Shown one piece after another: positions 11,258 through 22,583 of a stretch of DNA of 64,000 nucleotides. Location of the stretch: the NCBI GenBank assembly GCA_012976225.1, contig JAAVVG010000015.1, forward strand, positions 1-64,000. The letters are read 5' to 3'. A program made the position numbers and the translations under genes. The DNA comes from Golubevia sp. BC0850. Taxonomy: Eukaryota; Basidiomycota; Exobasidiomycetes; Golubeviales; Golubeviaceae. Under the pieces are notes generated by a model that was not told the DNA's origin, made no database searches, and saw only the letters and a list, made by a program, of their open reading frames with translations. Position 1 is the stretch's first letter; the number at the start of each line of letters is the position of its first letter.

Positions 11258-13570
11258 ATGGCCTCCAGATCAACTTCACCACCCACTCATTCTCATTCCA
11301 CCTCCAGCCCGGATCCCAATCCGGGCCCAGCCTCAGCCTCGAACTCACTCTCAACTTCATCCAATCATTCAAGAACCTCCTCTTCTTGTCTTTCACTTCC
11401 GCGTGCATTTTGGACTTCATCAGATTCAGATTCAATCTCGAATCCACCTCCAGTTTCCCAAGCTGAGTCTCAGTCTGCCCTCGGTTTATTCCAAGATAAG
11501 AACATGAATGATGAACTCCAGATCGGTTCAAACAGTACCTCTTTAGAATGGGCTGATTCAGATACTGAGCTTACATTTAAAAGTAACAGATCCAATAGAT
11601 ACAAGTGAGTCTTCTCTCGCACCTCACCTCCAACCAAGCTGCATCATTTTATCTGACGACCTCCCTCTACCTTTACTTATAGATCTCCTGCTCGTTCATC
11701 GGAAATGAACTCGATATCTTCTGCTCACAGCAAGAACTCGCCAATCCCATTTCCTAGTTCTGAAAGCCCAGCGATCTCTTCTAATTCTTCCATCGGATCA
11801 AGGTCTCCCTCTCTTTTCTCAAATAGCCCACCTGTGGGAAAGAACAGCGTTTCGAATCTTTCAAGCTATGACAATTCTCCAGCAACTTCAATCCATCCTT
11901 CACCTCAACTAGAAAAGACAGCAAGACTCCAACGTTCCAGAACCAGACATTCCCTGTCTTTGAATGAAGGTAATACAAGTCCTAGTCGTCACAAGTTCAG
12001 ATCTTCAATCTCAGGTACTAGAAACCTTGAAAATCGAATTCAAGAAGAAACAGGTCTAAGAGGTGGTCTTCGATCCTTCTCAAGTCTCGGAAATTTTCGA
12101 AATCTAGCTACCTCAGCAGCTAGTGCAGCTGCTCTTTGGACTTCTTTTGTATCTCCTAAATTAAGAAGTGGGGGGACTTTGGCTCCTCCTCCAACCAGTG
12201 CTTCTGAGGAAGAAGGCTCTTGTAGTAGCTTCGGTTTAGAAGAAGAGGGCGGAATGGAAGATTTAACTGAAACAGAAAGTAACTGGAAGACAATTGAAAG
12301 ACCTTATGGCATTCATGACAGATCGAAAAGTGCACCTCAAAATGTTGGAACTTTGGTTTCTAAGTCCGAGAGACCTTTTAAACTTAGTAGGAAACGGTTA
12401 GACAAGGCTGTTTCTGCTGCATTGGAAGCTGCTCAAATACTGGAGGAAGAAGATTTGGTCAAAGAGAAAACTAAATTGAAGAGAAAGGAGAAAGCCAATT
12501 TGAAGGAATTGAAGAGACGTAGAGAACTTTTGTTTAGGCAGGAATTGAAGAAGGTCAGAGCTTCTAGAAATGGTTTAGGAATCGATATGGGAGAAGTTCC
12601 TAATTCACCATTCTCTTCGAACCAATCTTCAGATCTGGATGATGAGACATCAAGACGTTTGGAAAGAGATTTTTTTTCAGCTTTAGCAAGTTTGAGCTCT
12701 GACTCGGAAAGATTAGATGAGGAATCAGAAGCAGATGAAGGAGAAGATCAAGATCCAAATCTAGCTCTGGACCTTTATATTTCCTCGGTTTCTCATCTGC
12801 TGAATGCTTTACCTGCTTCCTCATCAACAACGAATCCTTCAAGCATTTCTCCACAACTCTCAACTTCTCGAAAGTTTTCCAAAGAACGACTCAGTCCGAC
12901 TAGTAGAGCTCTTTCCCTATTTTCTTCTTCCAGTAAACACGAACAATCTGCATCGGAACTATTAAGGAATCGAACGCTCTCATCTCCGGCAAATCCTCAA
13001 TCTTCCTCGATTCCAGAAAAACAAAGAATTGAATTGAAACTTCAATTAGAAGAGGCTTTGAAGAAATTGGGTTATGAACCTCTTCCTGAATCTTCGAATC
13101 AACCTCGACTTCAAACTCAAACAAGTCCTCCAGAAGTTGAAATTGGAAGCACTTTCGCCACCGAAGATGGGAGAAATGGAGAAGTAGTTCATCATCATCA
13201 TTATTACATGCCATTCCATCTGGTCGGAACTCCAACAAACCCTTCACCAGAATCATCTGTCAACAAACAAGATCAACTTCCACCTCCCAAACGACAACGT
13301 ACGATCTCTGGTTTCTTGGCTTCTACAGCTTTGGACGTTGGTTTGACGATTGGTGCGGGTGCTCTAGCAGCAGCTAGTCGTGGAGTAGCTTCTCTTTCTC
13401 CAATTTTGGTTGGAAAGGAATCTCACAAAGTTGATCAGATGGAAGAAGGTTATCTCGGAGAATTGGAACCGAACGAATTGAAAAGTTCGTCGCTACCTAG
13501 TTCTGTTGGAGGAAAGGATCAAAGGCATTATCCTTACACTAGCATTCCAAGATCTAATACTTGGACTTAG
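11258..13570 (+). CDS. Hypothetical disordered serine-rich protein
   Basis: Exons 11258-11604 and 11683-13570 join in phase (GTGAGT donor, TTATAG acceptor) to give 744 residues to the first stop. I chose the ATG at 11258 because the longer open frame upstream has no ATG. The protein is mostly Ser/Pro-rich and looks disordered. Recognisable parts are a Lys/Arg/Glu-rich likely coiled coil at roughly 330-385 (LKRKEKANLKELKRRRELLF), an acidic patch (ESEADEGEDQDP), a second short helix (RIELKLQLEEALKKLGYEPL), a HHHHYYMPFHL patch and a hydrophobic Ala/Gly stretch (TIGAGALAAASRG) near 660. I do not recognise the family. Coding-like sequence continues in other frames after the stop (see 13571-14163), so the true C-terminus is probably longer. 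Confidence 0.75.
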
Positions 13571-14163
13571 CTTTTGCCTTGTCCTACGGTGCTGTTACTA
13601 CCCTCTTATCAAGTCTTGGCTCTGCAGCCAGGTTTGTTTGTTTGTTGTTTGTTGAGCCAGGGATCTAGTCAAAGAATCTCAATCTTCAAACCAAGTCGAC
13701 AATTCAACTATCTCAACTTCCGTCTCATCCAACACCATCTCAACCTCCATCTCAACCTCAACCTCTCTCATAGAAGAAGACGAACTATCAATCCTGGCCA
13801 TCAACTTAGCAAGAGCTTTGAAACGTTCTCCGCTACCGACTCATCTCTTCCAATTCTTTTCCACAACCTTTCATCTGCTGGTTTCAATTGATAAACGTTA
13901 ATCCATCAGAGAAAAATCAGTGAAACTCACTTTGGAGAATACTCGAAAGCCTTTCGATTATATAGGAAAGAATGAGCTTCATGTCAAATCGATTAGAGCG
14001 GTCTGGAAAGGGTTTGAGGTGGCGTCGAAAATGGTTAGAGCGTATCAGGAAGAGACTGGTTGGGATGAGGATTCTACCATCAGAAGAATTCAGAATCATT
14101 CCTAGGGAGTCCTGGTTTAGAGGAGTTCCACCAGTGACAGACGAACAACGTAAAGCTCGATAA
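13571..14163 (+). other. Probable extra 3' exons of the preceding gene, unresolved
   Basis: After the stop at 13570 coding-like peptides continue on the same strand in shifting frames: FALSYGAVTTLLSSLGSAAR, then SLIEEDELSILAINLARALK, then KLTLENTRKPFDYIGKN, and finally ESWFRGVPPVTDEQRKAR ending at a stop at 14161-14163. A good 3' splice site with a CTAAT branch sequence lies at 13551-13570, and several GTT-type donors upstream (13449, 13485, 13500) are in the right phase. I could not place all introns with confidence. The alternatives are erosion of the gene's 3' end or indels in the assembly; a GTTT microsatellite at 13632-13653 is a likely site for the latter. Confidence 0.4.
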
Positions 14164-15675
14164 AAATCTAATCAAGTTCAACATGCCCTCATCCCAACGA
14201 CCTATGCTTCCAATCTCTCTAACGACGTAACCTAGCTGGCCTGGTGCTGCTCTTATATTCTCAAAATCTCTTCAATCTTCAAATTCAAATCGAGAACTTC
14301 AAAGCCCAAAGCCAACCTCTCTATGCCATTTTGCGTCTCGAATTTTTCACTTCACCCTTTGCTCTTGTTTCCTGCCCCCTTTTGCCTCTCTAGTAGACTT
14401 GCCTTCGATCATTCTCCGTCTCATGCTTCAGGTCTCCCGAGTTCTCAAGTTTCGCATTCTCGCAAGTCCTCTCTATATCGCTTCCTTGACTTTTCTCATT
14501 TCTCTGCTTAACATCAACAATTGCTTAAGCCTATAGAATTCTGGTTTTTACTTTTATTAGGTTCTCGATAATCCCTAAATGTCTCTTGTTTGCTCTTTGC
14601 TTTTGTTTTTCAGGCTGCGATAATCTCAATAGAAATAGACAAGTTGGGTTGTTTTTCCTTCTTTGCCTTTTTTCTCGCACTCTGAAGATTGTTGACGGAA
14701 AAAGAATGAATAAGTGTAAGACGGACAAAAGAGGGAGTTTTCACAGACGATTCGAAAGAAGAAAAATGAGAAAGGATCAAACCCTCGAGATGTTAAAAAT
14801 AGGGTCTGGCGACAGGCTACCCTCGAGAAGCATCTTGGATCTTTTCCCACTTATCTGTTCCCTCTCGATGTCTTTTCTGGTTAGCAAAAGAGGTCTGTCT
14901 TAAATAGCAGGTAAAGAAGATTTCAAGCTTCATGAAATACAGTCGATCTTCTTCTTGATCTTGATCTGAAATCTTCCCCTCTTTCTTTCCACCACTGTCT
15001 CCATCACCTCTTTCCAATACTGATTACAGCCTTGCTCATGTTTCTGAAACTAATATCTTACCGTCTCACCCCTCAGAAGGCTGCTTTGATAGACAAAGCC
15101 ATTCTCTCAAAGTTGATCTCTTCTCTCCCTCTTTTCTCCTCCTCGGCAAGAGTCTTCATCTCCATCCAGGTGCTATTCATCTCGCAGAAATCTGAACTTC
15201 ATTGACTGAGGAAAAAATGAATTAATGCAAGACAAGAAAAAAAAGCACAAAGCGTATAACAAGAGCGAAGGAAAACCTTTGGACAAGAAAGTAAGGAGCG
15301 AAGAGAATAAGAAGTTCAAACTCGAAAAGAAAGGGAGCGTGAAGGAAAACTTGTCGACAAAAGAAATCGAAGAGGGAAAGCTCAAAGAAAGAAAAACTGG
15401 AATTGGCAGGATTCTAAATCGAGGAAGGTCGTTAAAAGCTGAGAAAGAGAGCAGTTCCAACTAGAGGAGAAATGGGGAAAGGGGTTGCAGAAGAGGCATC
15501 TTTCAAGAGGGCAAAGTACCTCGAAAGGTTTGAAATTGAGAGAGCACAGACGATTGAAAGTAGATGGAGAGGAAGATTAGAGGGGAAGATACCTCTTGAA
15601 CACTGAAAAAAGATTGGAGGAATAGGAATTGAGGGACTGGAAGATTTGCGAACAGATGAAGAAACTTGAGCAGTC
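14164..15675. other. Intergenic, nothing recognised
   Basis: About 1.5 kb between the end of the previous plus-strand locus and the 3' end of the NDR kinase gene. The only longer frame (15225-15464, plus strand) is Lys/Glu-rich and without motif. No repeat, RNA gene or mobile element seen. Confidence 0.5.
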
Positions 15676-18600
15676 TTACATCGACATACTTCTGACTCTG
15701 CTGCCACCTTCAGTAGGTTCAGAAGTTCTCACTCTACCTTGACCTTGCTGAGCTTGATGCATAGCCAATTCAGCAGCTGCGATCTTTTCTTCGTCTAGTT
15801 GAGTTCTTGGATCGAAGTGCTTGGGGGATTTGAAGGTATATCCCTAGAATGAGAGAGAGAGAAGGGTGAAAGCAAAGGAACCATTTAGTCTCAAATCGAC
15901 AAGGTCGGCGAAACACGCACTCTCTCTCTCTCTATCTATCTCAACAAATACTCACAACAAAAGCCAATTGTTTTCTCATTTCCAATAAGTTCTGTCCATG
16001 ATTTTTATCTCTCAGCATTGGATCTCTAGGTTGTTCAACCGGAGCATTTGGACCAGCTTCAGCAGCCCCAGGAGCAGGTAAAGGTTCATCATCAATATCA
16101 TCTTCGAAATGTTTGGTATCGGCAGGATGACTTAAGGCAGGTTTGAAAGGAGCTTTCATTCTATGAATGTTATTCCAATCAATCCCTCTTAACCAAGGAT
16201 GATTCATAAGTTCATCAACTCCATCACTTAAACCACCCACAACACCACCAGAATTGTTTCCACCTGGAACGAAACCGGATCTTCTAGCACCTTGAATCAT
16301 GGAGTTGGGTCTCGAAACCGAAGCATTAGATTGAGAACCTAATCTATCATCTTTCTCACAAATCATTTTGGAAATGAAATCCATTGCATCTCTAGAGACT
16401 TTAGGTTTCGGAGGGAATTTCAAAGTTTGTTTGTGATTGAGAATCTTCTGTCTTGTTAAATGTCTAGATTTTGAAACGAAAGGAGGATAACCATAAAGCA
16501 TTTCGAAAACGATGACTCCTAAAGACCACCAATCACAAGATTGATCGTAACCTAAACCTCTCAAGACTTCTGGAGCCATGTAATTGTTAGTTCCAACAAC
16601 TGAGTAAGCGATTTTCTTCTTATTCTTATCTCTCCAAGTTAAAACGTGAGTCATTGGAGTTCCATCTTCATTTCTATCAGACATGACATCATTTAATTCC
16701 TTTTCATTTAAACCAGTTCCAGCTCTACCTCCATTGCTCAATCTCTTTCCATTAGCGTTTCCACCAGTTCCATTCTTTGGAGGAGCTCTAGATCGTCGAC
16801 CACCAGCATCATCTAAATCGATCCCATGTTTCTTCAAAAGATTCTTCCTCTGTTGATCGTAGTAAGCTCCATCGTGGGCCCAATGGAAAGATTGACAAAG
16901 ACCGAAATCAGCTAGCTTGACGTGACCTTCAGAGGTGAATAGGAAGTTGTCTGGCTTGATGTCTCGATGTATGTAGCCTAATCTATGAGCTTCGTGAATA
17001 GAGAGAATCATTTCGGCTACGTAGAATCTAGCGAAGTCTTCTGCAAAAATGTCCTTCTCGATCAGAAGATTCAGAAGATCTCCACCTCCCATAAACTCCA
17101 TGATCAAGTAGAGATGATCTACGTCCTGGAAACTGTAAACCAATTTGACGATCCACCTAGCGTTGGCAGCAGCGCTAGCTGATGTCATGAGATCTCGTTC
17201 AGCTCTAACGTGACCCTCTTGACCTTTCCTGAGCATGTCCGCTTTCCTGAGCTGCTTCATAGCAAAAAGTCCTCCAGTTCCTCTCTCCCTGCAAAGAGCG
17301 ACTACTCCGAAAGCTCCGTGACCGATAGTCTTCAGCTTGGCAAAGGAATTGACGTTGACTCTTGCTCGTAGATCTCTGAGATATTCGGTTTCGTTTGCTG
17401 CCCAAGCTGTTCTAATTTCATTCTTGGCGGATTCAGGAATTCGAAGCAGAGCTAGCTCAGCTTCCAGTCCAGCTCTCCTAGTATCTCTGGCTCTAGGTTT
17501 CTTGAGGATTCCGTAATAGAGATTCTCGAAGAAGATCTTGGCTGCTACTGATTTCTCGACTGTCTGTAAAGAAGGTCTGATATTGGTTCCTAATGAAGCA
17601 GCAGCTTCAATCGGATCTGCGGTTGGATCAGAGGAAGGTTGAGCTGGAGCTGGAGGAGCCATTGAAGTCGGAAGAAAGCTGGCAGGAGAGTCTTTGACCA
17701 GCATAGACTCGGGTCTATTGATCCCTTGACCAGCAGCTTGAGGTGGATCGAACATGGCAGCGATTCCAGCTCCTCCTGGCAAACCATCGATGGCTTTGCT
17801 ATCTCTCTTTGGATCCTTCGATTGGTTTTGACCTTTGTCGTGAGGATTCTCCATCGGTTGATAAGCCATATAGTCCATTGCTTGATTCCCTCCTTCTGGA
17901 GTCGGATTGATCACCATCGTTCCAGCAGTGTTTGATCTTGGGAAAGCAGGAGCTGGAGGTCTGATGGTGTTCGGACTCTTTCTAGGAGAATTGGACATTT
18001 GCTGAACGATTGTTCTAGGTGAATCTCTAGGTTCTCCATCTGAGCCTTTCATCTCTTCTCTGATTCCTTCGAAGTATCCTCCAGCTTGATTGTTGTTGGA
18101 AGCAGCTCCAACTGGAGATCCGACAGTACTGAAATGTGAATGTCCAGCAGTTCCCTTAGCAGTCGTCGTAGTCATCTGACTATTGGTATTAAGAGTAGTA
18201 ACACTTGGAGCACCATTCATAATGTGTAGTTCCCTTCCACCTTCTCTGATCACAGATTCTTGATGGAGATCAGCTTGGATTTGAGCTATAGCTTCCGCTT
18301 GATTCCTAAGAGCTTGTTGTCTAAGCGCTTCCTTGATAGGTTCCACCCAAAGAGGATCCGCAATCTTTCCAACACCATCTCTACCCCATCTTCTTAAGAT
18401 CTCTTCGGCTTGATCAGCATCACTTGCATGAGCTGCGTGAACGAACGATTCAGGTCTAGGAGCTGAGACCATGTCTATCGAGATCCGTTTCTTGGTGGCT
18501 CGAACTCCATTGAGAGCTCCAGAAGGAGCGAAAGAAGGTGACTGAGAAACGTTACCCATCGATTGAGGAGATTGGTGAGAGGGTCGATCTGGCATTCCTC

Positions 18601-19645
18601 CTGCTACTCCTCCTTGTTGCTGTTGGAAGTTGTCGTAGGAAGGACTTGCTTGGAAGAGATTCTCTTGAGCAGCTCCTCCGCCGATTGAGAGCCTCCTCAG
18701 TCCCCCGGTAGCTTTGGAGAGGGTGGTACGGATTCGGGAAGGAGAGGAATTGATCTGGACGTGACGATCGTTCCCAGGCGAGAGTCGAGAGGAGGAAGCT
18801 GGCGAGTCTCGATTGGCCACTAACGAGAGGATGTCAAAGAATCCTTTGTGCTGAAGAAAAGAAAGTGGAAGGAGGGAGGAGGGAGAGGAAGTTAGGAAAC
18901 AATGGGTTGGGGGCAGGTGATCGCTTCATTTCCGAATCAAGCTGCTGGGCTGGCTCATGACTGCACTATTTCTGAATCACAGTCTGACCAGCAATTTCCA
19001 ATCTCCGTCAAAGCGGATCTCAGTCCCGCCTTAGATGAAGGTCCTGCGTCTGAAACCAATCTAACCTCTACTCACCATGAAAGCACTTCCCTTGCCCCTG
19101 TTATTCAAGTTCTGATTGTTGAACTCCCCCATGTCATTGCTTGCCAACCTTGACTGGCTAGATCTTGAAAGAGGTGGTCTATTGCCATCCACATAGAATC
19201 GTTGATTTGGAGTTGGCTGTTGAGGATTAGAGAAAGTGCGATACGGCATCTGCTGCGAGTTCTGTTGGTGTTGCTGTTGATATTGAGGTTGTTGATTTGA
19301 TCTCTGTTGATCTTGAAATTGATTCTGATTATTCTGATTAGAAGGAAAAGATAGATAAGCAGCTTGCTGCTGTTGCTGATATTGATAACGAGCAGAAGGA
19401 CTCAGGGGCGGTAGATTCCCATTGGTAGCGATTCCTCCTGCTGAAGTTGGTACTGGAGCAGTGAAATTACGTTGAGGCTGTTGAATGTAAGAAGGTCTCA
19501 TTCTTTCTTCATGTTCGTACCAAGCTGCTTCTCTGGAAGAATCGTTGCTGCTGTTGCCATTGCTATTTGCAGTCATCCATCCTAGAGAGTTCGAGTTGGA
19601 AGCAGGTGGATTGGGTAGAGGTCGAGCTCCTGAAGGTCGTGCCAT
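15676..19645 (-). CDS. CBK1: NDR/LATS-family kinase (Cbk1/Cot1/Orb6/Ukc1)
   Basis: Cytosolic AGC kinase of the RAM/MOR morphogenesis pathway; it binds Mob2. Exons 19645-19076, 18850-15956 and 15843-15676 give 1210 residues. The N-terminal 600 or so residues are low-complexity with Gln/Asn-rich runs at about 85-150. The Mob-binding N-terminal regulatory helix region is at about 630-695 (KIFFENLYYGILKK). The kinase domain begins near 695 with GHGAFGVV, has MKQL, YIHRDIKPDNF at about 815 and the DFG aspartate in LADFGL. The long insert before the activation segment, typical of NDR kinases, holds a basic patch (LLKKHGIDLDD). MAPEVLRG and DWWSLGVIVFEM follow. The hydrophobic-motif phosphosite region is split by the last intron, which joins AFV to GYTFKSP; the family form is F-x-G-Y-T-Y/F. 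Both introns use GTGAGT and are in phase 0. Catalytic residues appear intact. Confidence 0.95.
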
Positions 19646-20239
19646 CACCAAATCCGATTGGTTAGGAGGATGTGATTGGATTGGATTGAATAGAAGGAGG
19701 TTGAGAGGATGAGGGAAGAGGAAACAAAAGATGATGGGTTGCACAGAGAGAGAGAAAGCGAGAATGGCTGACTTTGAAATTTCCAGTCTAAACTGATTCG
19801 CACTCGTCCCCTTTGGGAGATCCTCTTTGACTCACCAAAAGGAACAGTAAGGACTGAATACAGACCATCTTGTTTGAAATACAATATGGGAGAAGAATCA
19901 AGAGACCACAGTCCAACTCCCCTCCTTTCCATTGTTCTTCCTCATCGGAGCACGGAGCGGCGGAACTCTCTTACTGAAACGGATCAGAAGAACAGAAAGT
20001 CCTGCTGATCCTTAAAGTAGTTTCAAAAATTGGAAATTTAAAACTTGAACAAGAATCGTCTCTGTATAACATCTCCCATGGTAGGAACAGAATCAGTACT
20101 CCTTCTCCTGATTGGCTGACTGTCCTCACTCCTCCCCCTTCCCCTTTATCTTTGTGCCCTTTCCACTTTCTTTTCTCCAGGATCTTCCCCTCTCTTGTCT
20201 TAGCATGACTTGACTTGGTAAATAACTGAGTGTGTATGC
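19646..20239. other. NDR kinase upstream region
   Basis: Should contain the kinase promoter and 5' UTR. Open frames here are short and lack motifs. Nothing else seen. Confidence 0.5.
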
Positions 20240-22260
20240 TTAATTTCCCAGAGCCACATCCTCTCAGCTAGCTTGCAACACTCTTACCCTTTTCCATCTC
20301 TGGATGACCTTCAAACGCTAGTTTCTGAAAATGAGATATCCCTCCTCTCGAAATCGAAGGGTTGCGAGGCCCAAAACCTGCCGACCTTGCGAAGGTCCTG
20401 AGCTGACAATGTGGCAAGGGGTGAGAACGGCTCTAGAAGCTATCTCAAGTGAAGGCTTCTTCTAGAGTTCTCTCTCTTACAGTCTTCGGAGATTCTGGTC
20501 AATCTTGTACTGTTCAAGGGTTTGAAATCCAGGAGAGTGCCCAGTGAGCCTTCAACGTTTCAACTCCTGTCCCAGCTTTCCATGTCGACAAAATCTGTTC
20601 TTCTTCTCTCTCAGTCCCCCGCAGACCCTGGAGAACGAATCAAATGATGGGATTTCTCGGTTCTCCAACTCTTTTTTTCTATAAGTCACTCTGGTCAGTC
20701 ATCTTTTCGTAATTAAATGGGAAGAAGATGGATCGACTAGCGACCGAACACTGACCAGAATCGTTGATTCTTCTTGTAGCCTCTTTCAATTTCCAAAGAT
20801 CAGGGACCGTACCAGCCAGAGATATCCGTCCACTATGTATCGACATTCTGCATCGTCCTCATCCTCGAGCTTCAAGACCCAAGCGATAATCTAACAGGAA
20901 GAGGAAATTCTGATGTCACCTGTTCTTCCATGTCTTCGGATGATCTTTCGAATAGACTTACCAAAGGGAAGCTGTGGAAGCTACAAATCAAAAGGGAGCG
21001 AGATTGTAAAGTCCCTGCTGATGTCGACATTAAGCTTCACTAAAGTACCGGCTCGGAATTCGTTTCCCAAGAACCTCTGGTTCGTGTGGCTATCCTCGGT
21101 CCTCAAAAAAGATTTTTCTGAACTTGGACCGGAGGAACGTGGCAATGAACTGTGAGACAATCCTCTCACTTCGACTTGTCTCCCAGCTGGTGAGGTAAAC
21201 GCGGGAGTTCGCACCTCTTCCTACAAACTCCCTCTTCACGACTCCATCACCAATCATGAATCAGATCCAAATAGACAAATCAACCCTAATGAACTTGGCC
21301 ACTCTACCAGAAGAAGTAGAGTAGCAAGACAAATACTTCAACAAGTAAGAAGTTGGACGGAAGCAAAAGATAGGGGAGAAAGAGAGAAGAATGAAGGGTG
21401 AGTACTTTCCTTTTTTTTCAACCTTCAAAAGGCTGCATTCCAGCTGAATATTATTCACCGCTTCGCTTTGACGTTATAAGAGATTGAGAGACTCGACCCT
21501 CTGTCGACTGGCTCTCGACTCAGCTTCAGTTTGCAAACTCTACTGTCCTTTCCTTCTCACCAACATCACGATGGGAAGTTTTCATTTGGAAGCTCTGGCC
21601 TTTCTAGGCTCAATCTTCCAACAACAGCCAGAATCAGAAAGGCTGGTGAAGACGCCAAAGTTCTCCCACCAACTTCCGCAACAGGAAATGCAGGTGGCAT
21701 AAATGTTACTACACGCAGGGTCGGTACCTTCGTTCCTTCTACTTCTAAGTATCTCTCTCTCTTTCAGCGAGAGACCTTTAACTGAAGTGCAACCCTCTAA
21801 AGCTTCCTTCTTGTCTTCCACATTTCCTTACCATCCCTCTTGAATTGCCCTTCGACTTGTTCCTTCTTTCAAAGCTTTCCGACCTGGAGCTAGAGCTGAC
21901 CGAGAGAATTGGACCGGAACTTTCCATCTCCAATTCAGATTTTGATTTGTGCCTTCGGTTGCCTTTCCTCCTAGCTAGGGTTAGCGTCAAGGTTCAGGTC
22001 CAGGAAGAAAAGTTCGACTTCGTATCAGTACTTGAAGCACTTCTGAAAATGGAGGATGATTTGGACTTTTTGATACCGTTGAGGAACTTGAGTCAGATAC
22101 AGATGAAATCTGGTTGATCAAATTCCTGGATACGTTCGCACAGACTTGAAGGCAGAAACACGGCAGTGCTCCAGCCGAGAAGGCTGCTGAACGTGGAAAC
22201 AAATTACAACAGACGCGGGAACACCCATCATCAATTTACCAGTGAGAGAGCTTGCACCTA
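20240..22260 (+). other. Unassembled coding-like segments (gene or relic)
   Basis: No single long ORF, but several plus-strand stretches look protein-coding: LQHSYPFPSLDDLQTLVSEN (about 20270-20330), KLWKLQIKRERDCKVPADVD (about 20970-21040), LHDSITNHESDPNRQINPNE followed by STRRSRVARQILQQVRSW and a GTGAGT at 21398, then GEDAKVLPPTSATGNAGGIN near 21640-21700, and VEELESDTDEIWLIKFLD near 22075-22125. I could not find introns joining all of them in phase and do not recognise the protein. Either this is a gene with short exons and weak splice sites or the remains of one. Confidence 0.3.
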
Positions 22261-22436
22261 AGTTCCAAGTGTGGGGATTTGAGCTCAACGCATGTTCATG
22301 CCTTTAGAATCAACTGAGAGCTCGGATTTCCACCTCTTTTTTTCTGAAAGCATCGAATTTAAAGCAGAAAGTTGACGATGGAGCCGAAGTTTCGAGGTTT
22401 ATAAGTAGAATCATCTCAAAGGTTCTCCCCGCAGGA

Positions 22437-22502
22437 GTCTGTGACCCCTACGTAGGGGGGTGTGTAATTCATCATCGACCCCCAAGAACGGGGGTCACAG
22501 AC
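22437..22502. repeat. 66-bp nested palindrome element
   Basis: The ends are perfect 12-bp inverted repeats: GTCTGTGACCCC at 22437-22448 and its complement at 22491-22502. Inside are two more: a perfect 14-bp palindrome CCCCTACGTAGGGG at 22445-22458, and a hairpin with 7-bp arms (GACCCCC / GGGGGTC) and a 6-nt loop at 22477-22496. It lies 81 bp before the chorismate mutase ATG, so it may fold in the DNA or in the 5' UTR. No target-site duplication is evident and I saw no second copy in the window. Confidence 0.75.
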
Positions 22503-22583
22503 GCGTCTCCAGTGTCTCTTAGATGGATGGTATAAGGAAGAAGTTGCCTTCTCCTAAATTCGTGTCCTTTCTATTCCCACTTG

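Noticed and set aside
15225-15464. Lys/Glu-rich open frame on the plus strand
   Set aside because: Low-complexity composition, no motif, no splice context.
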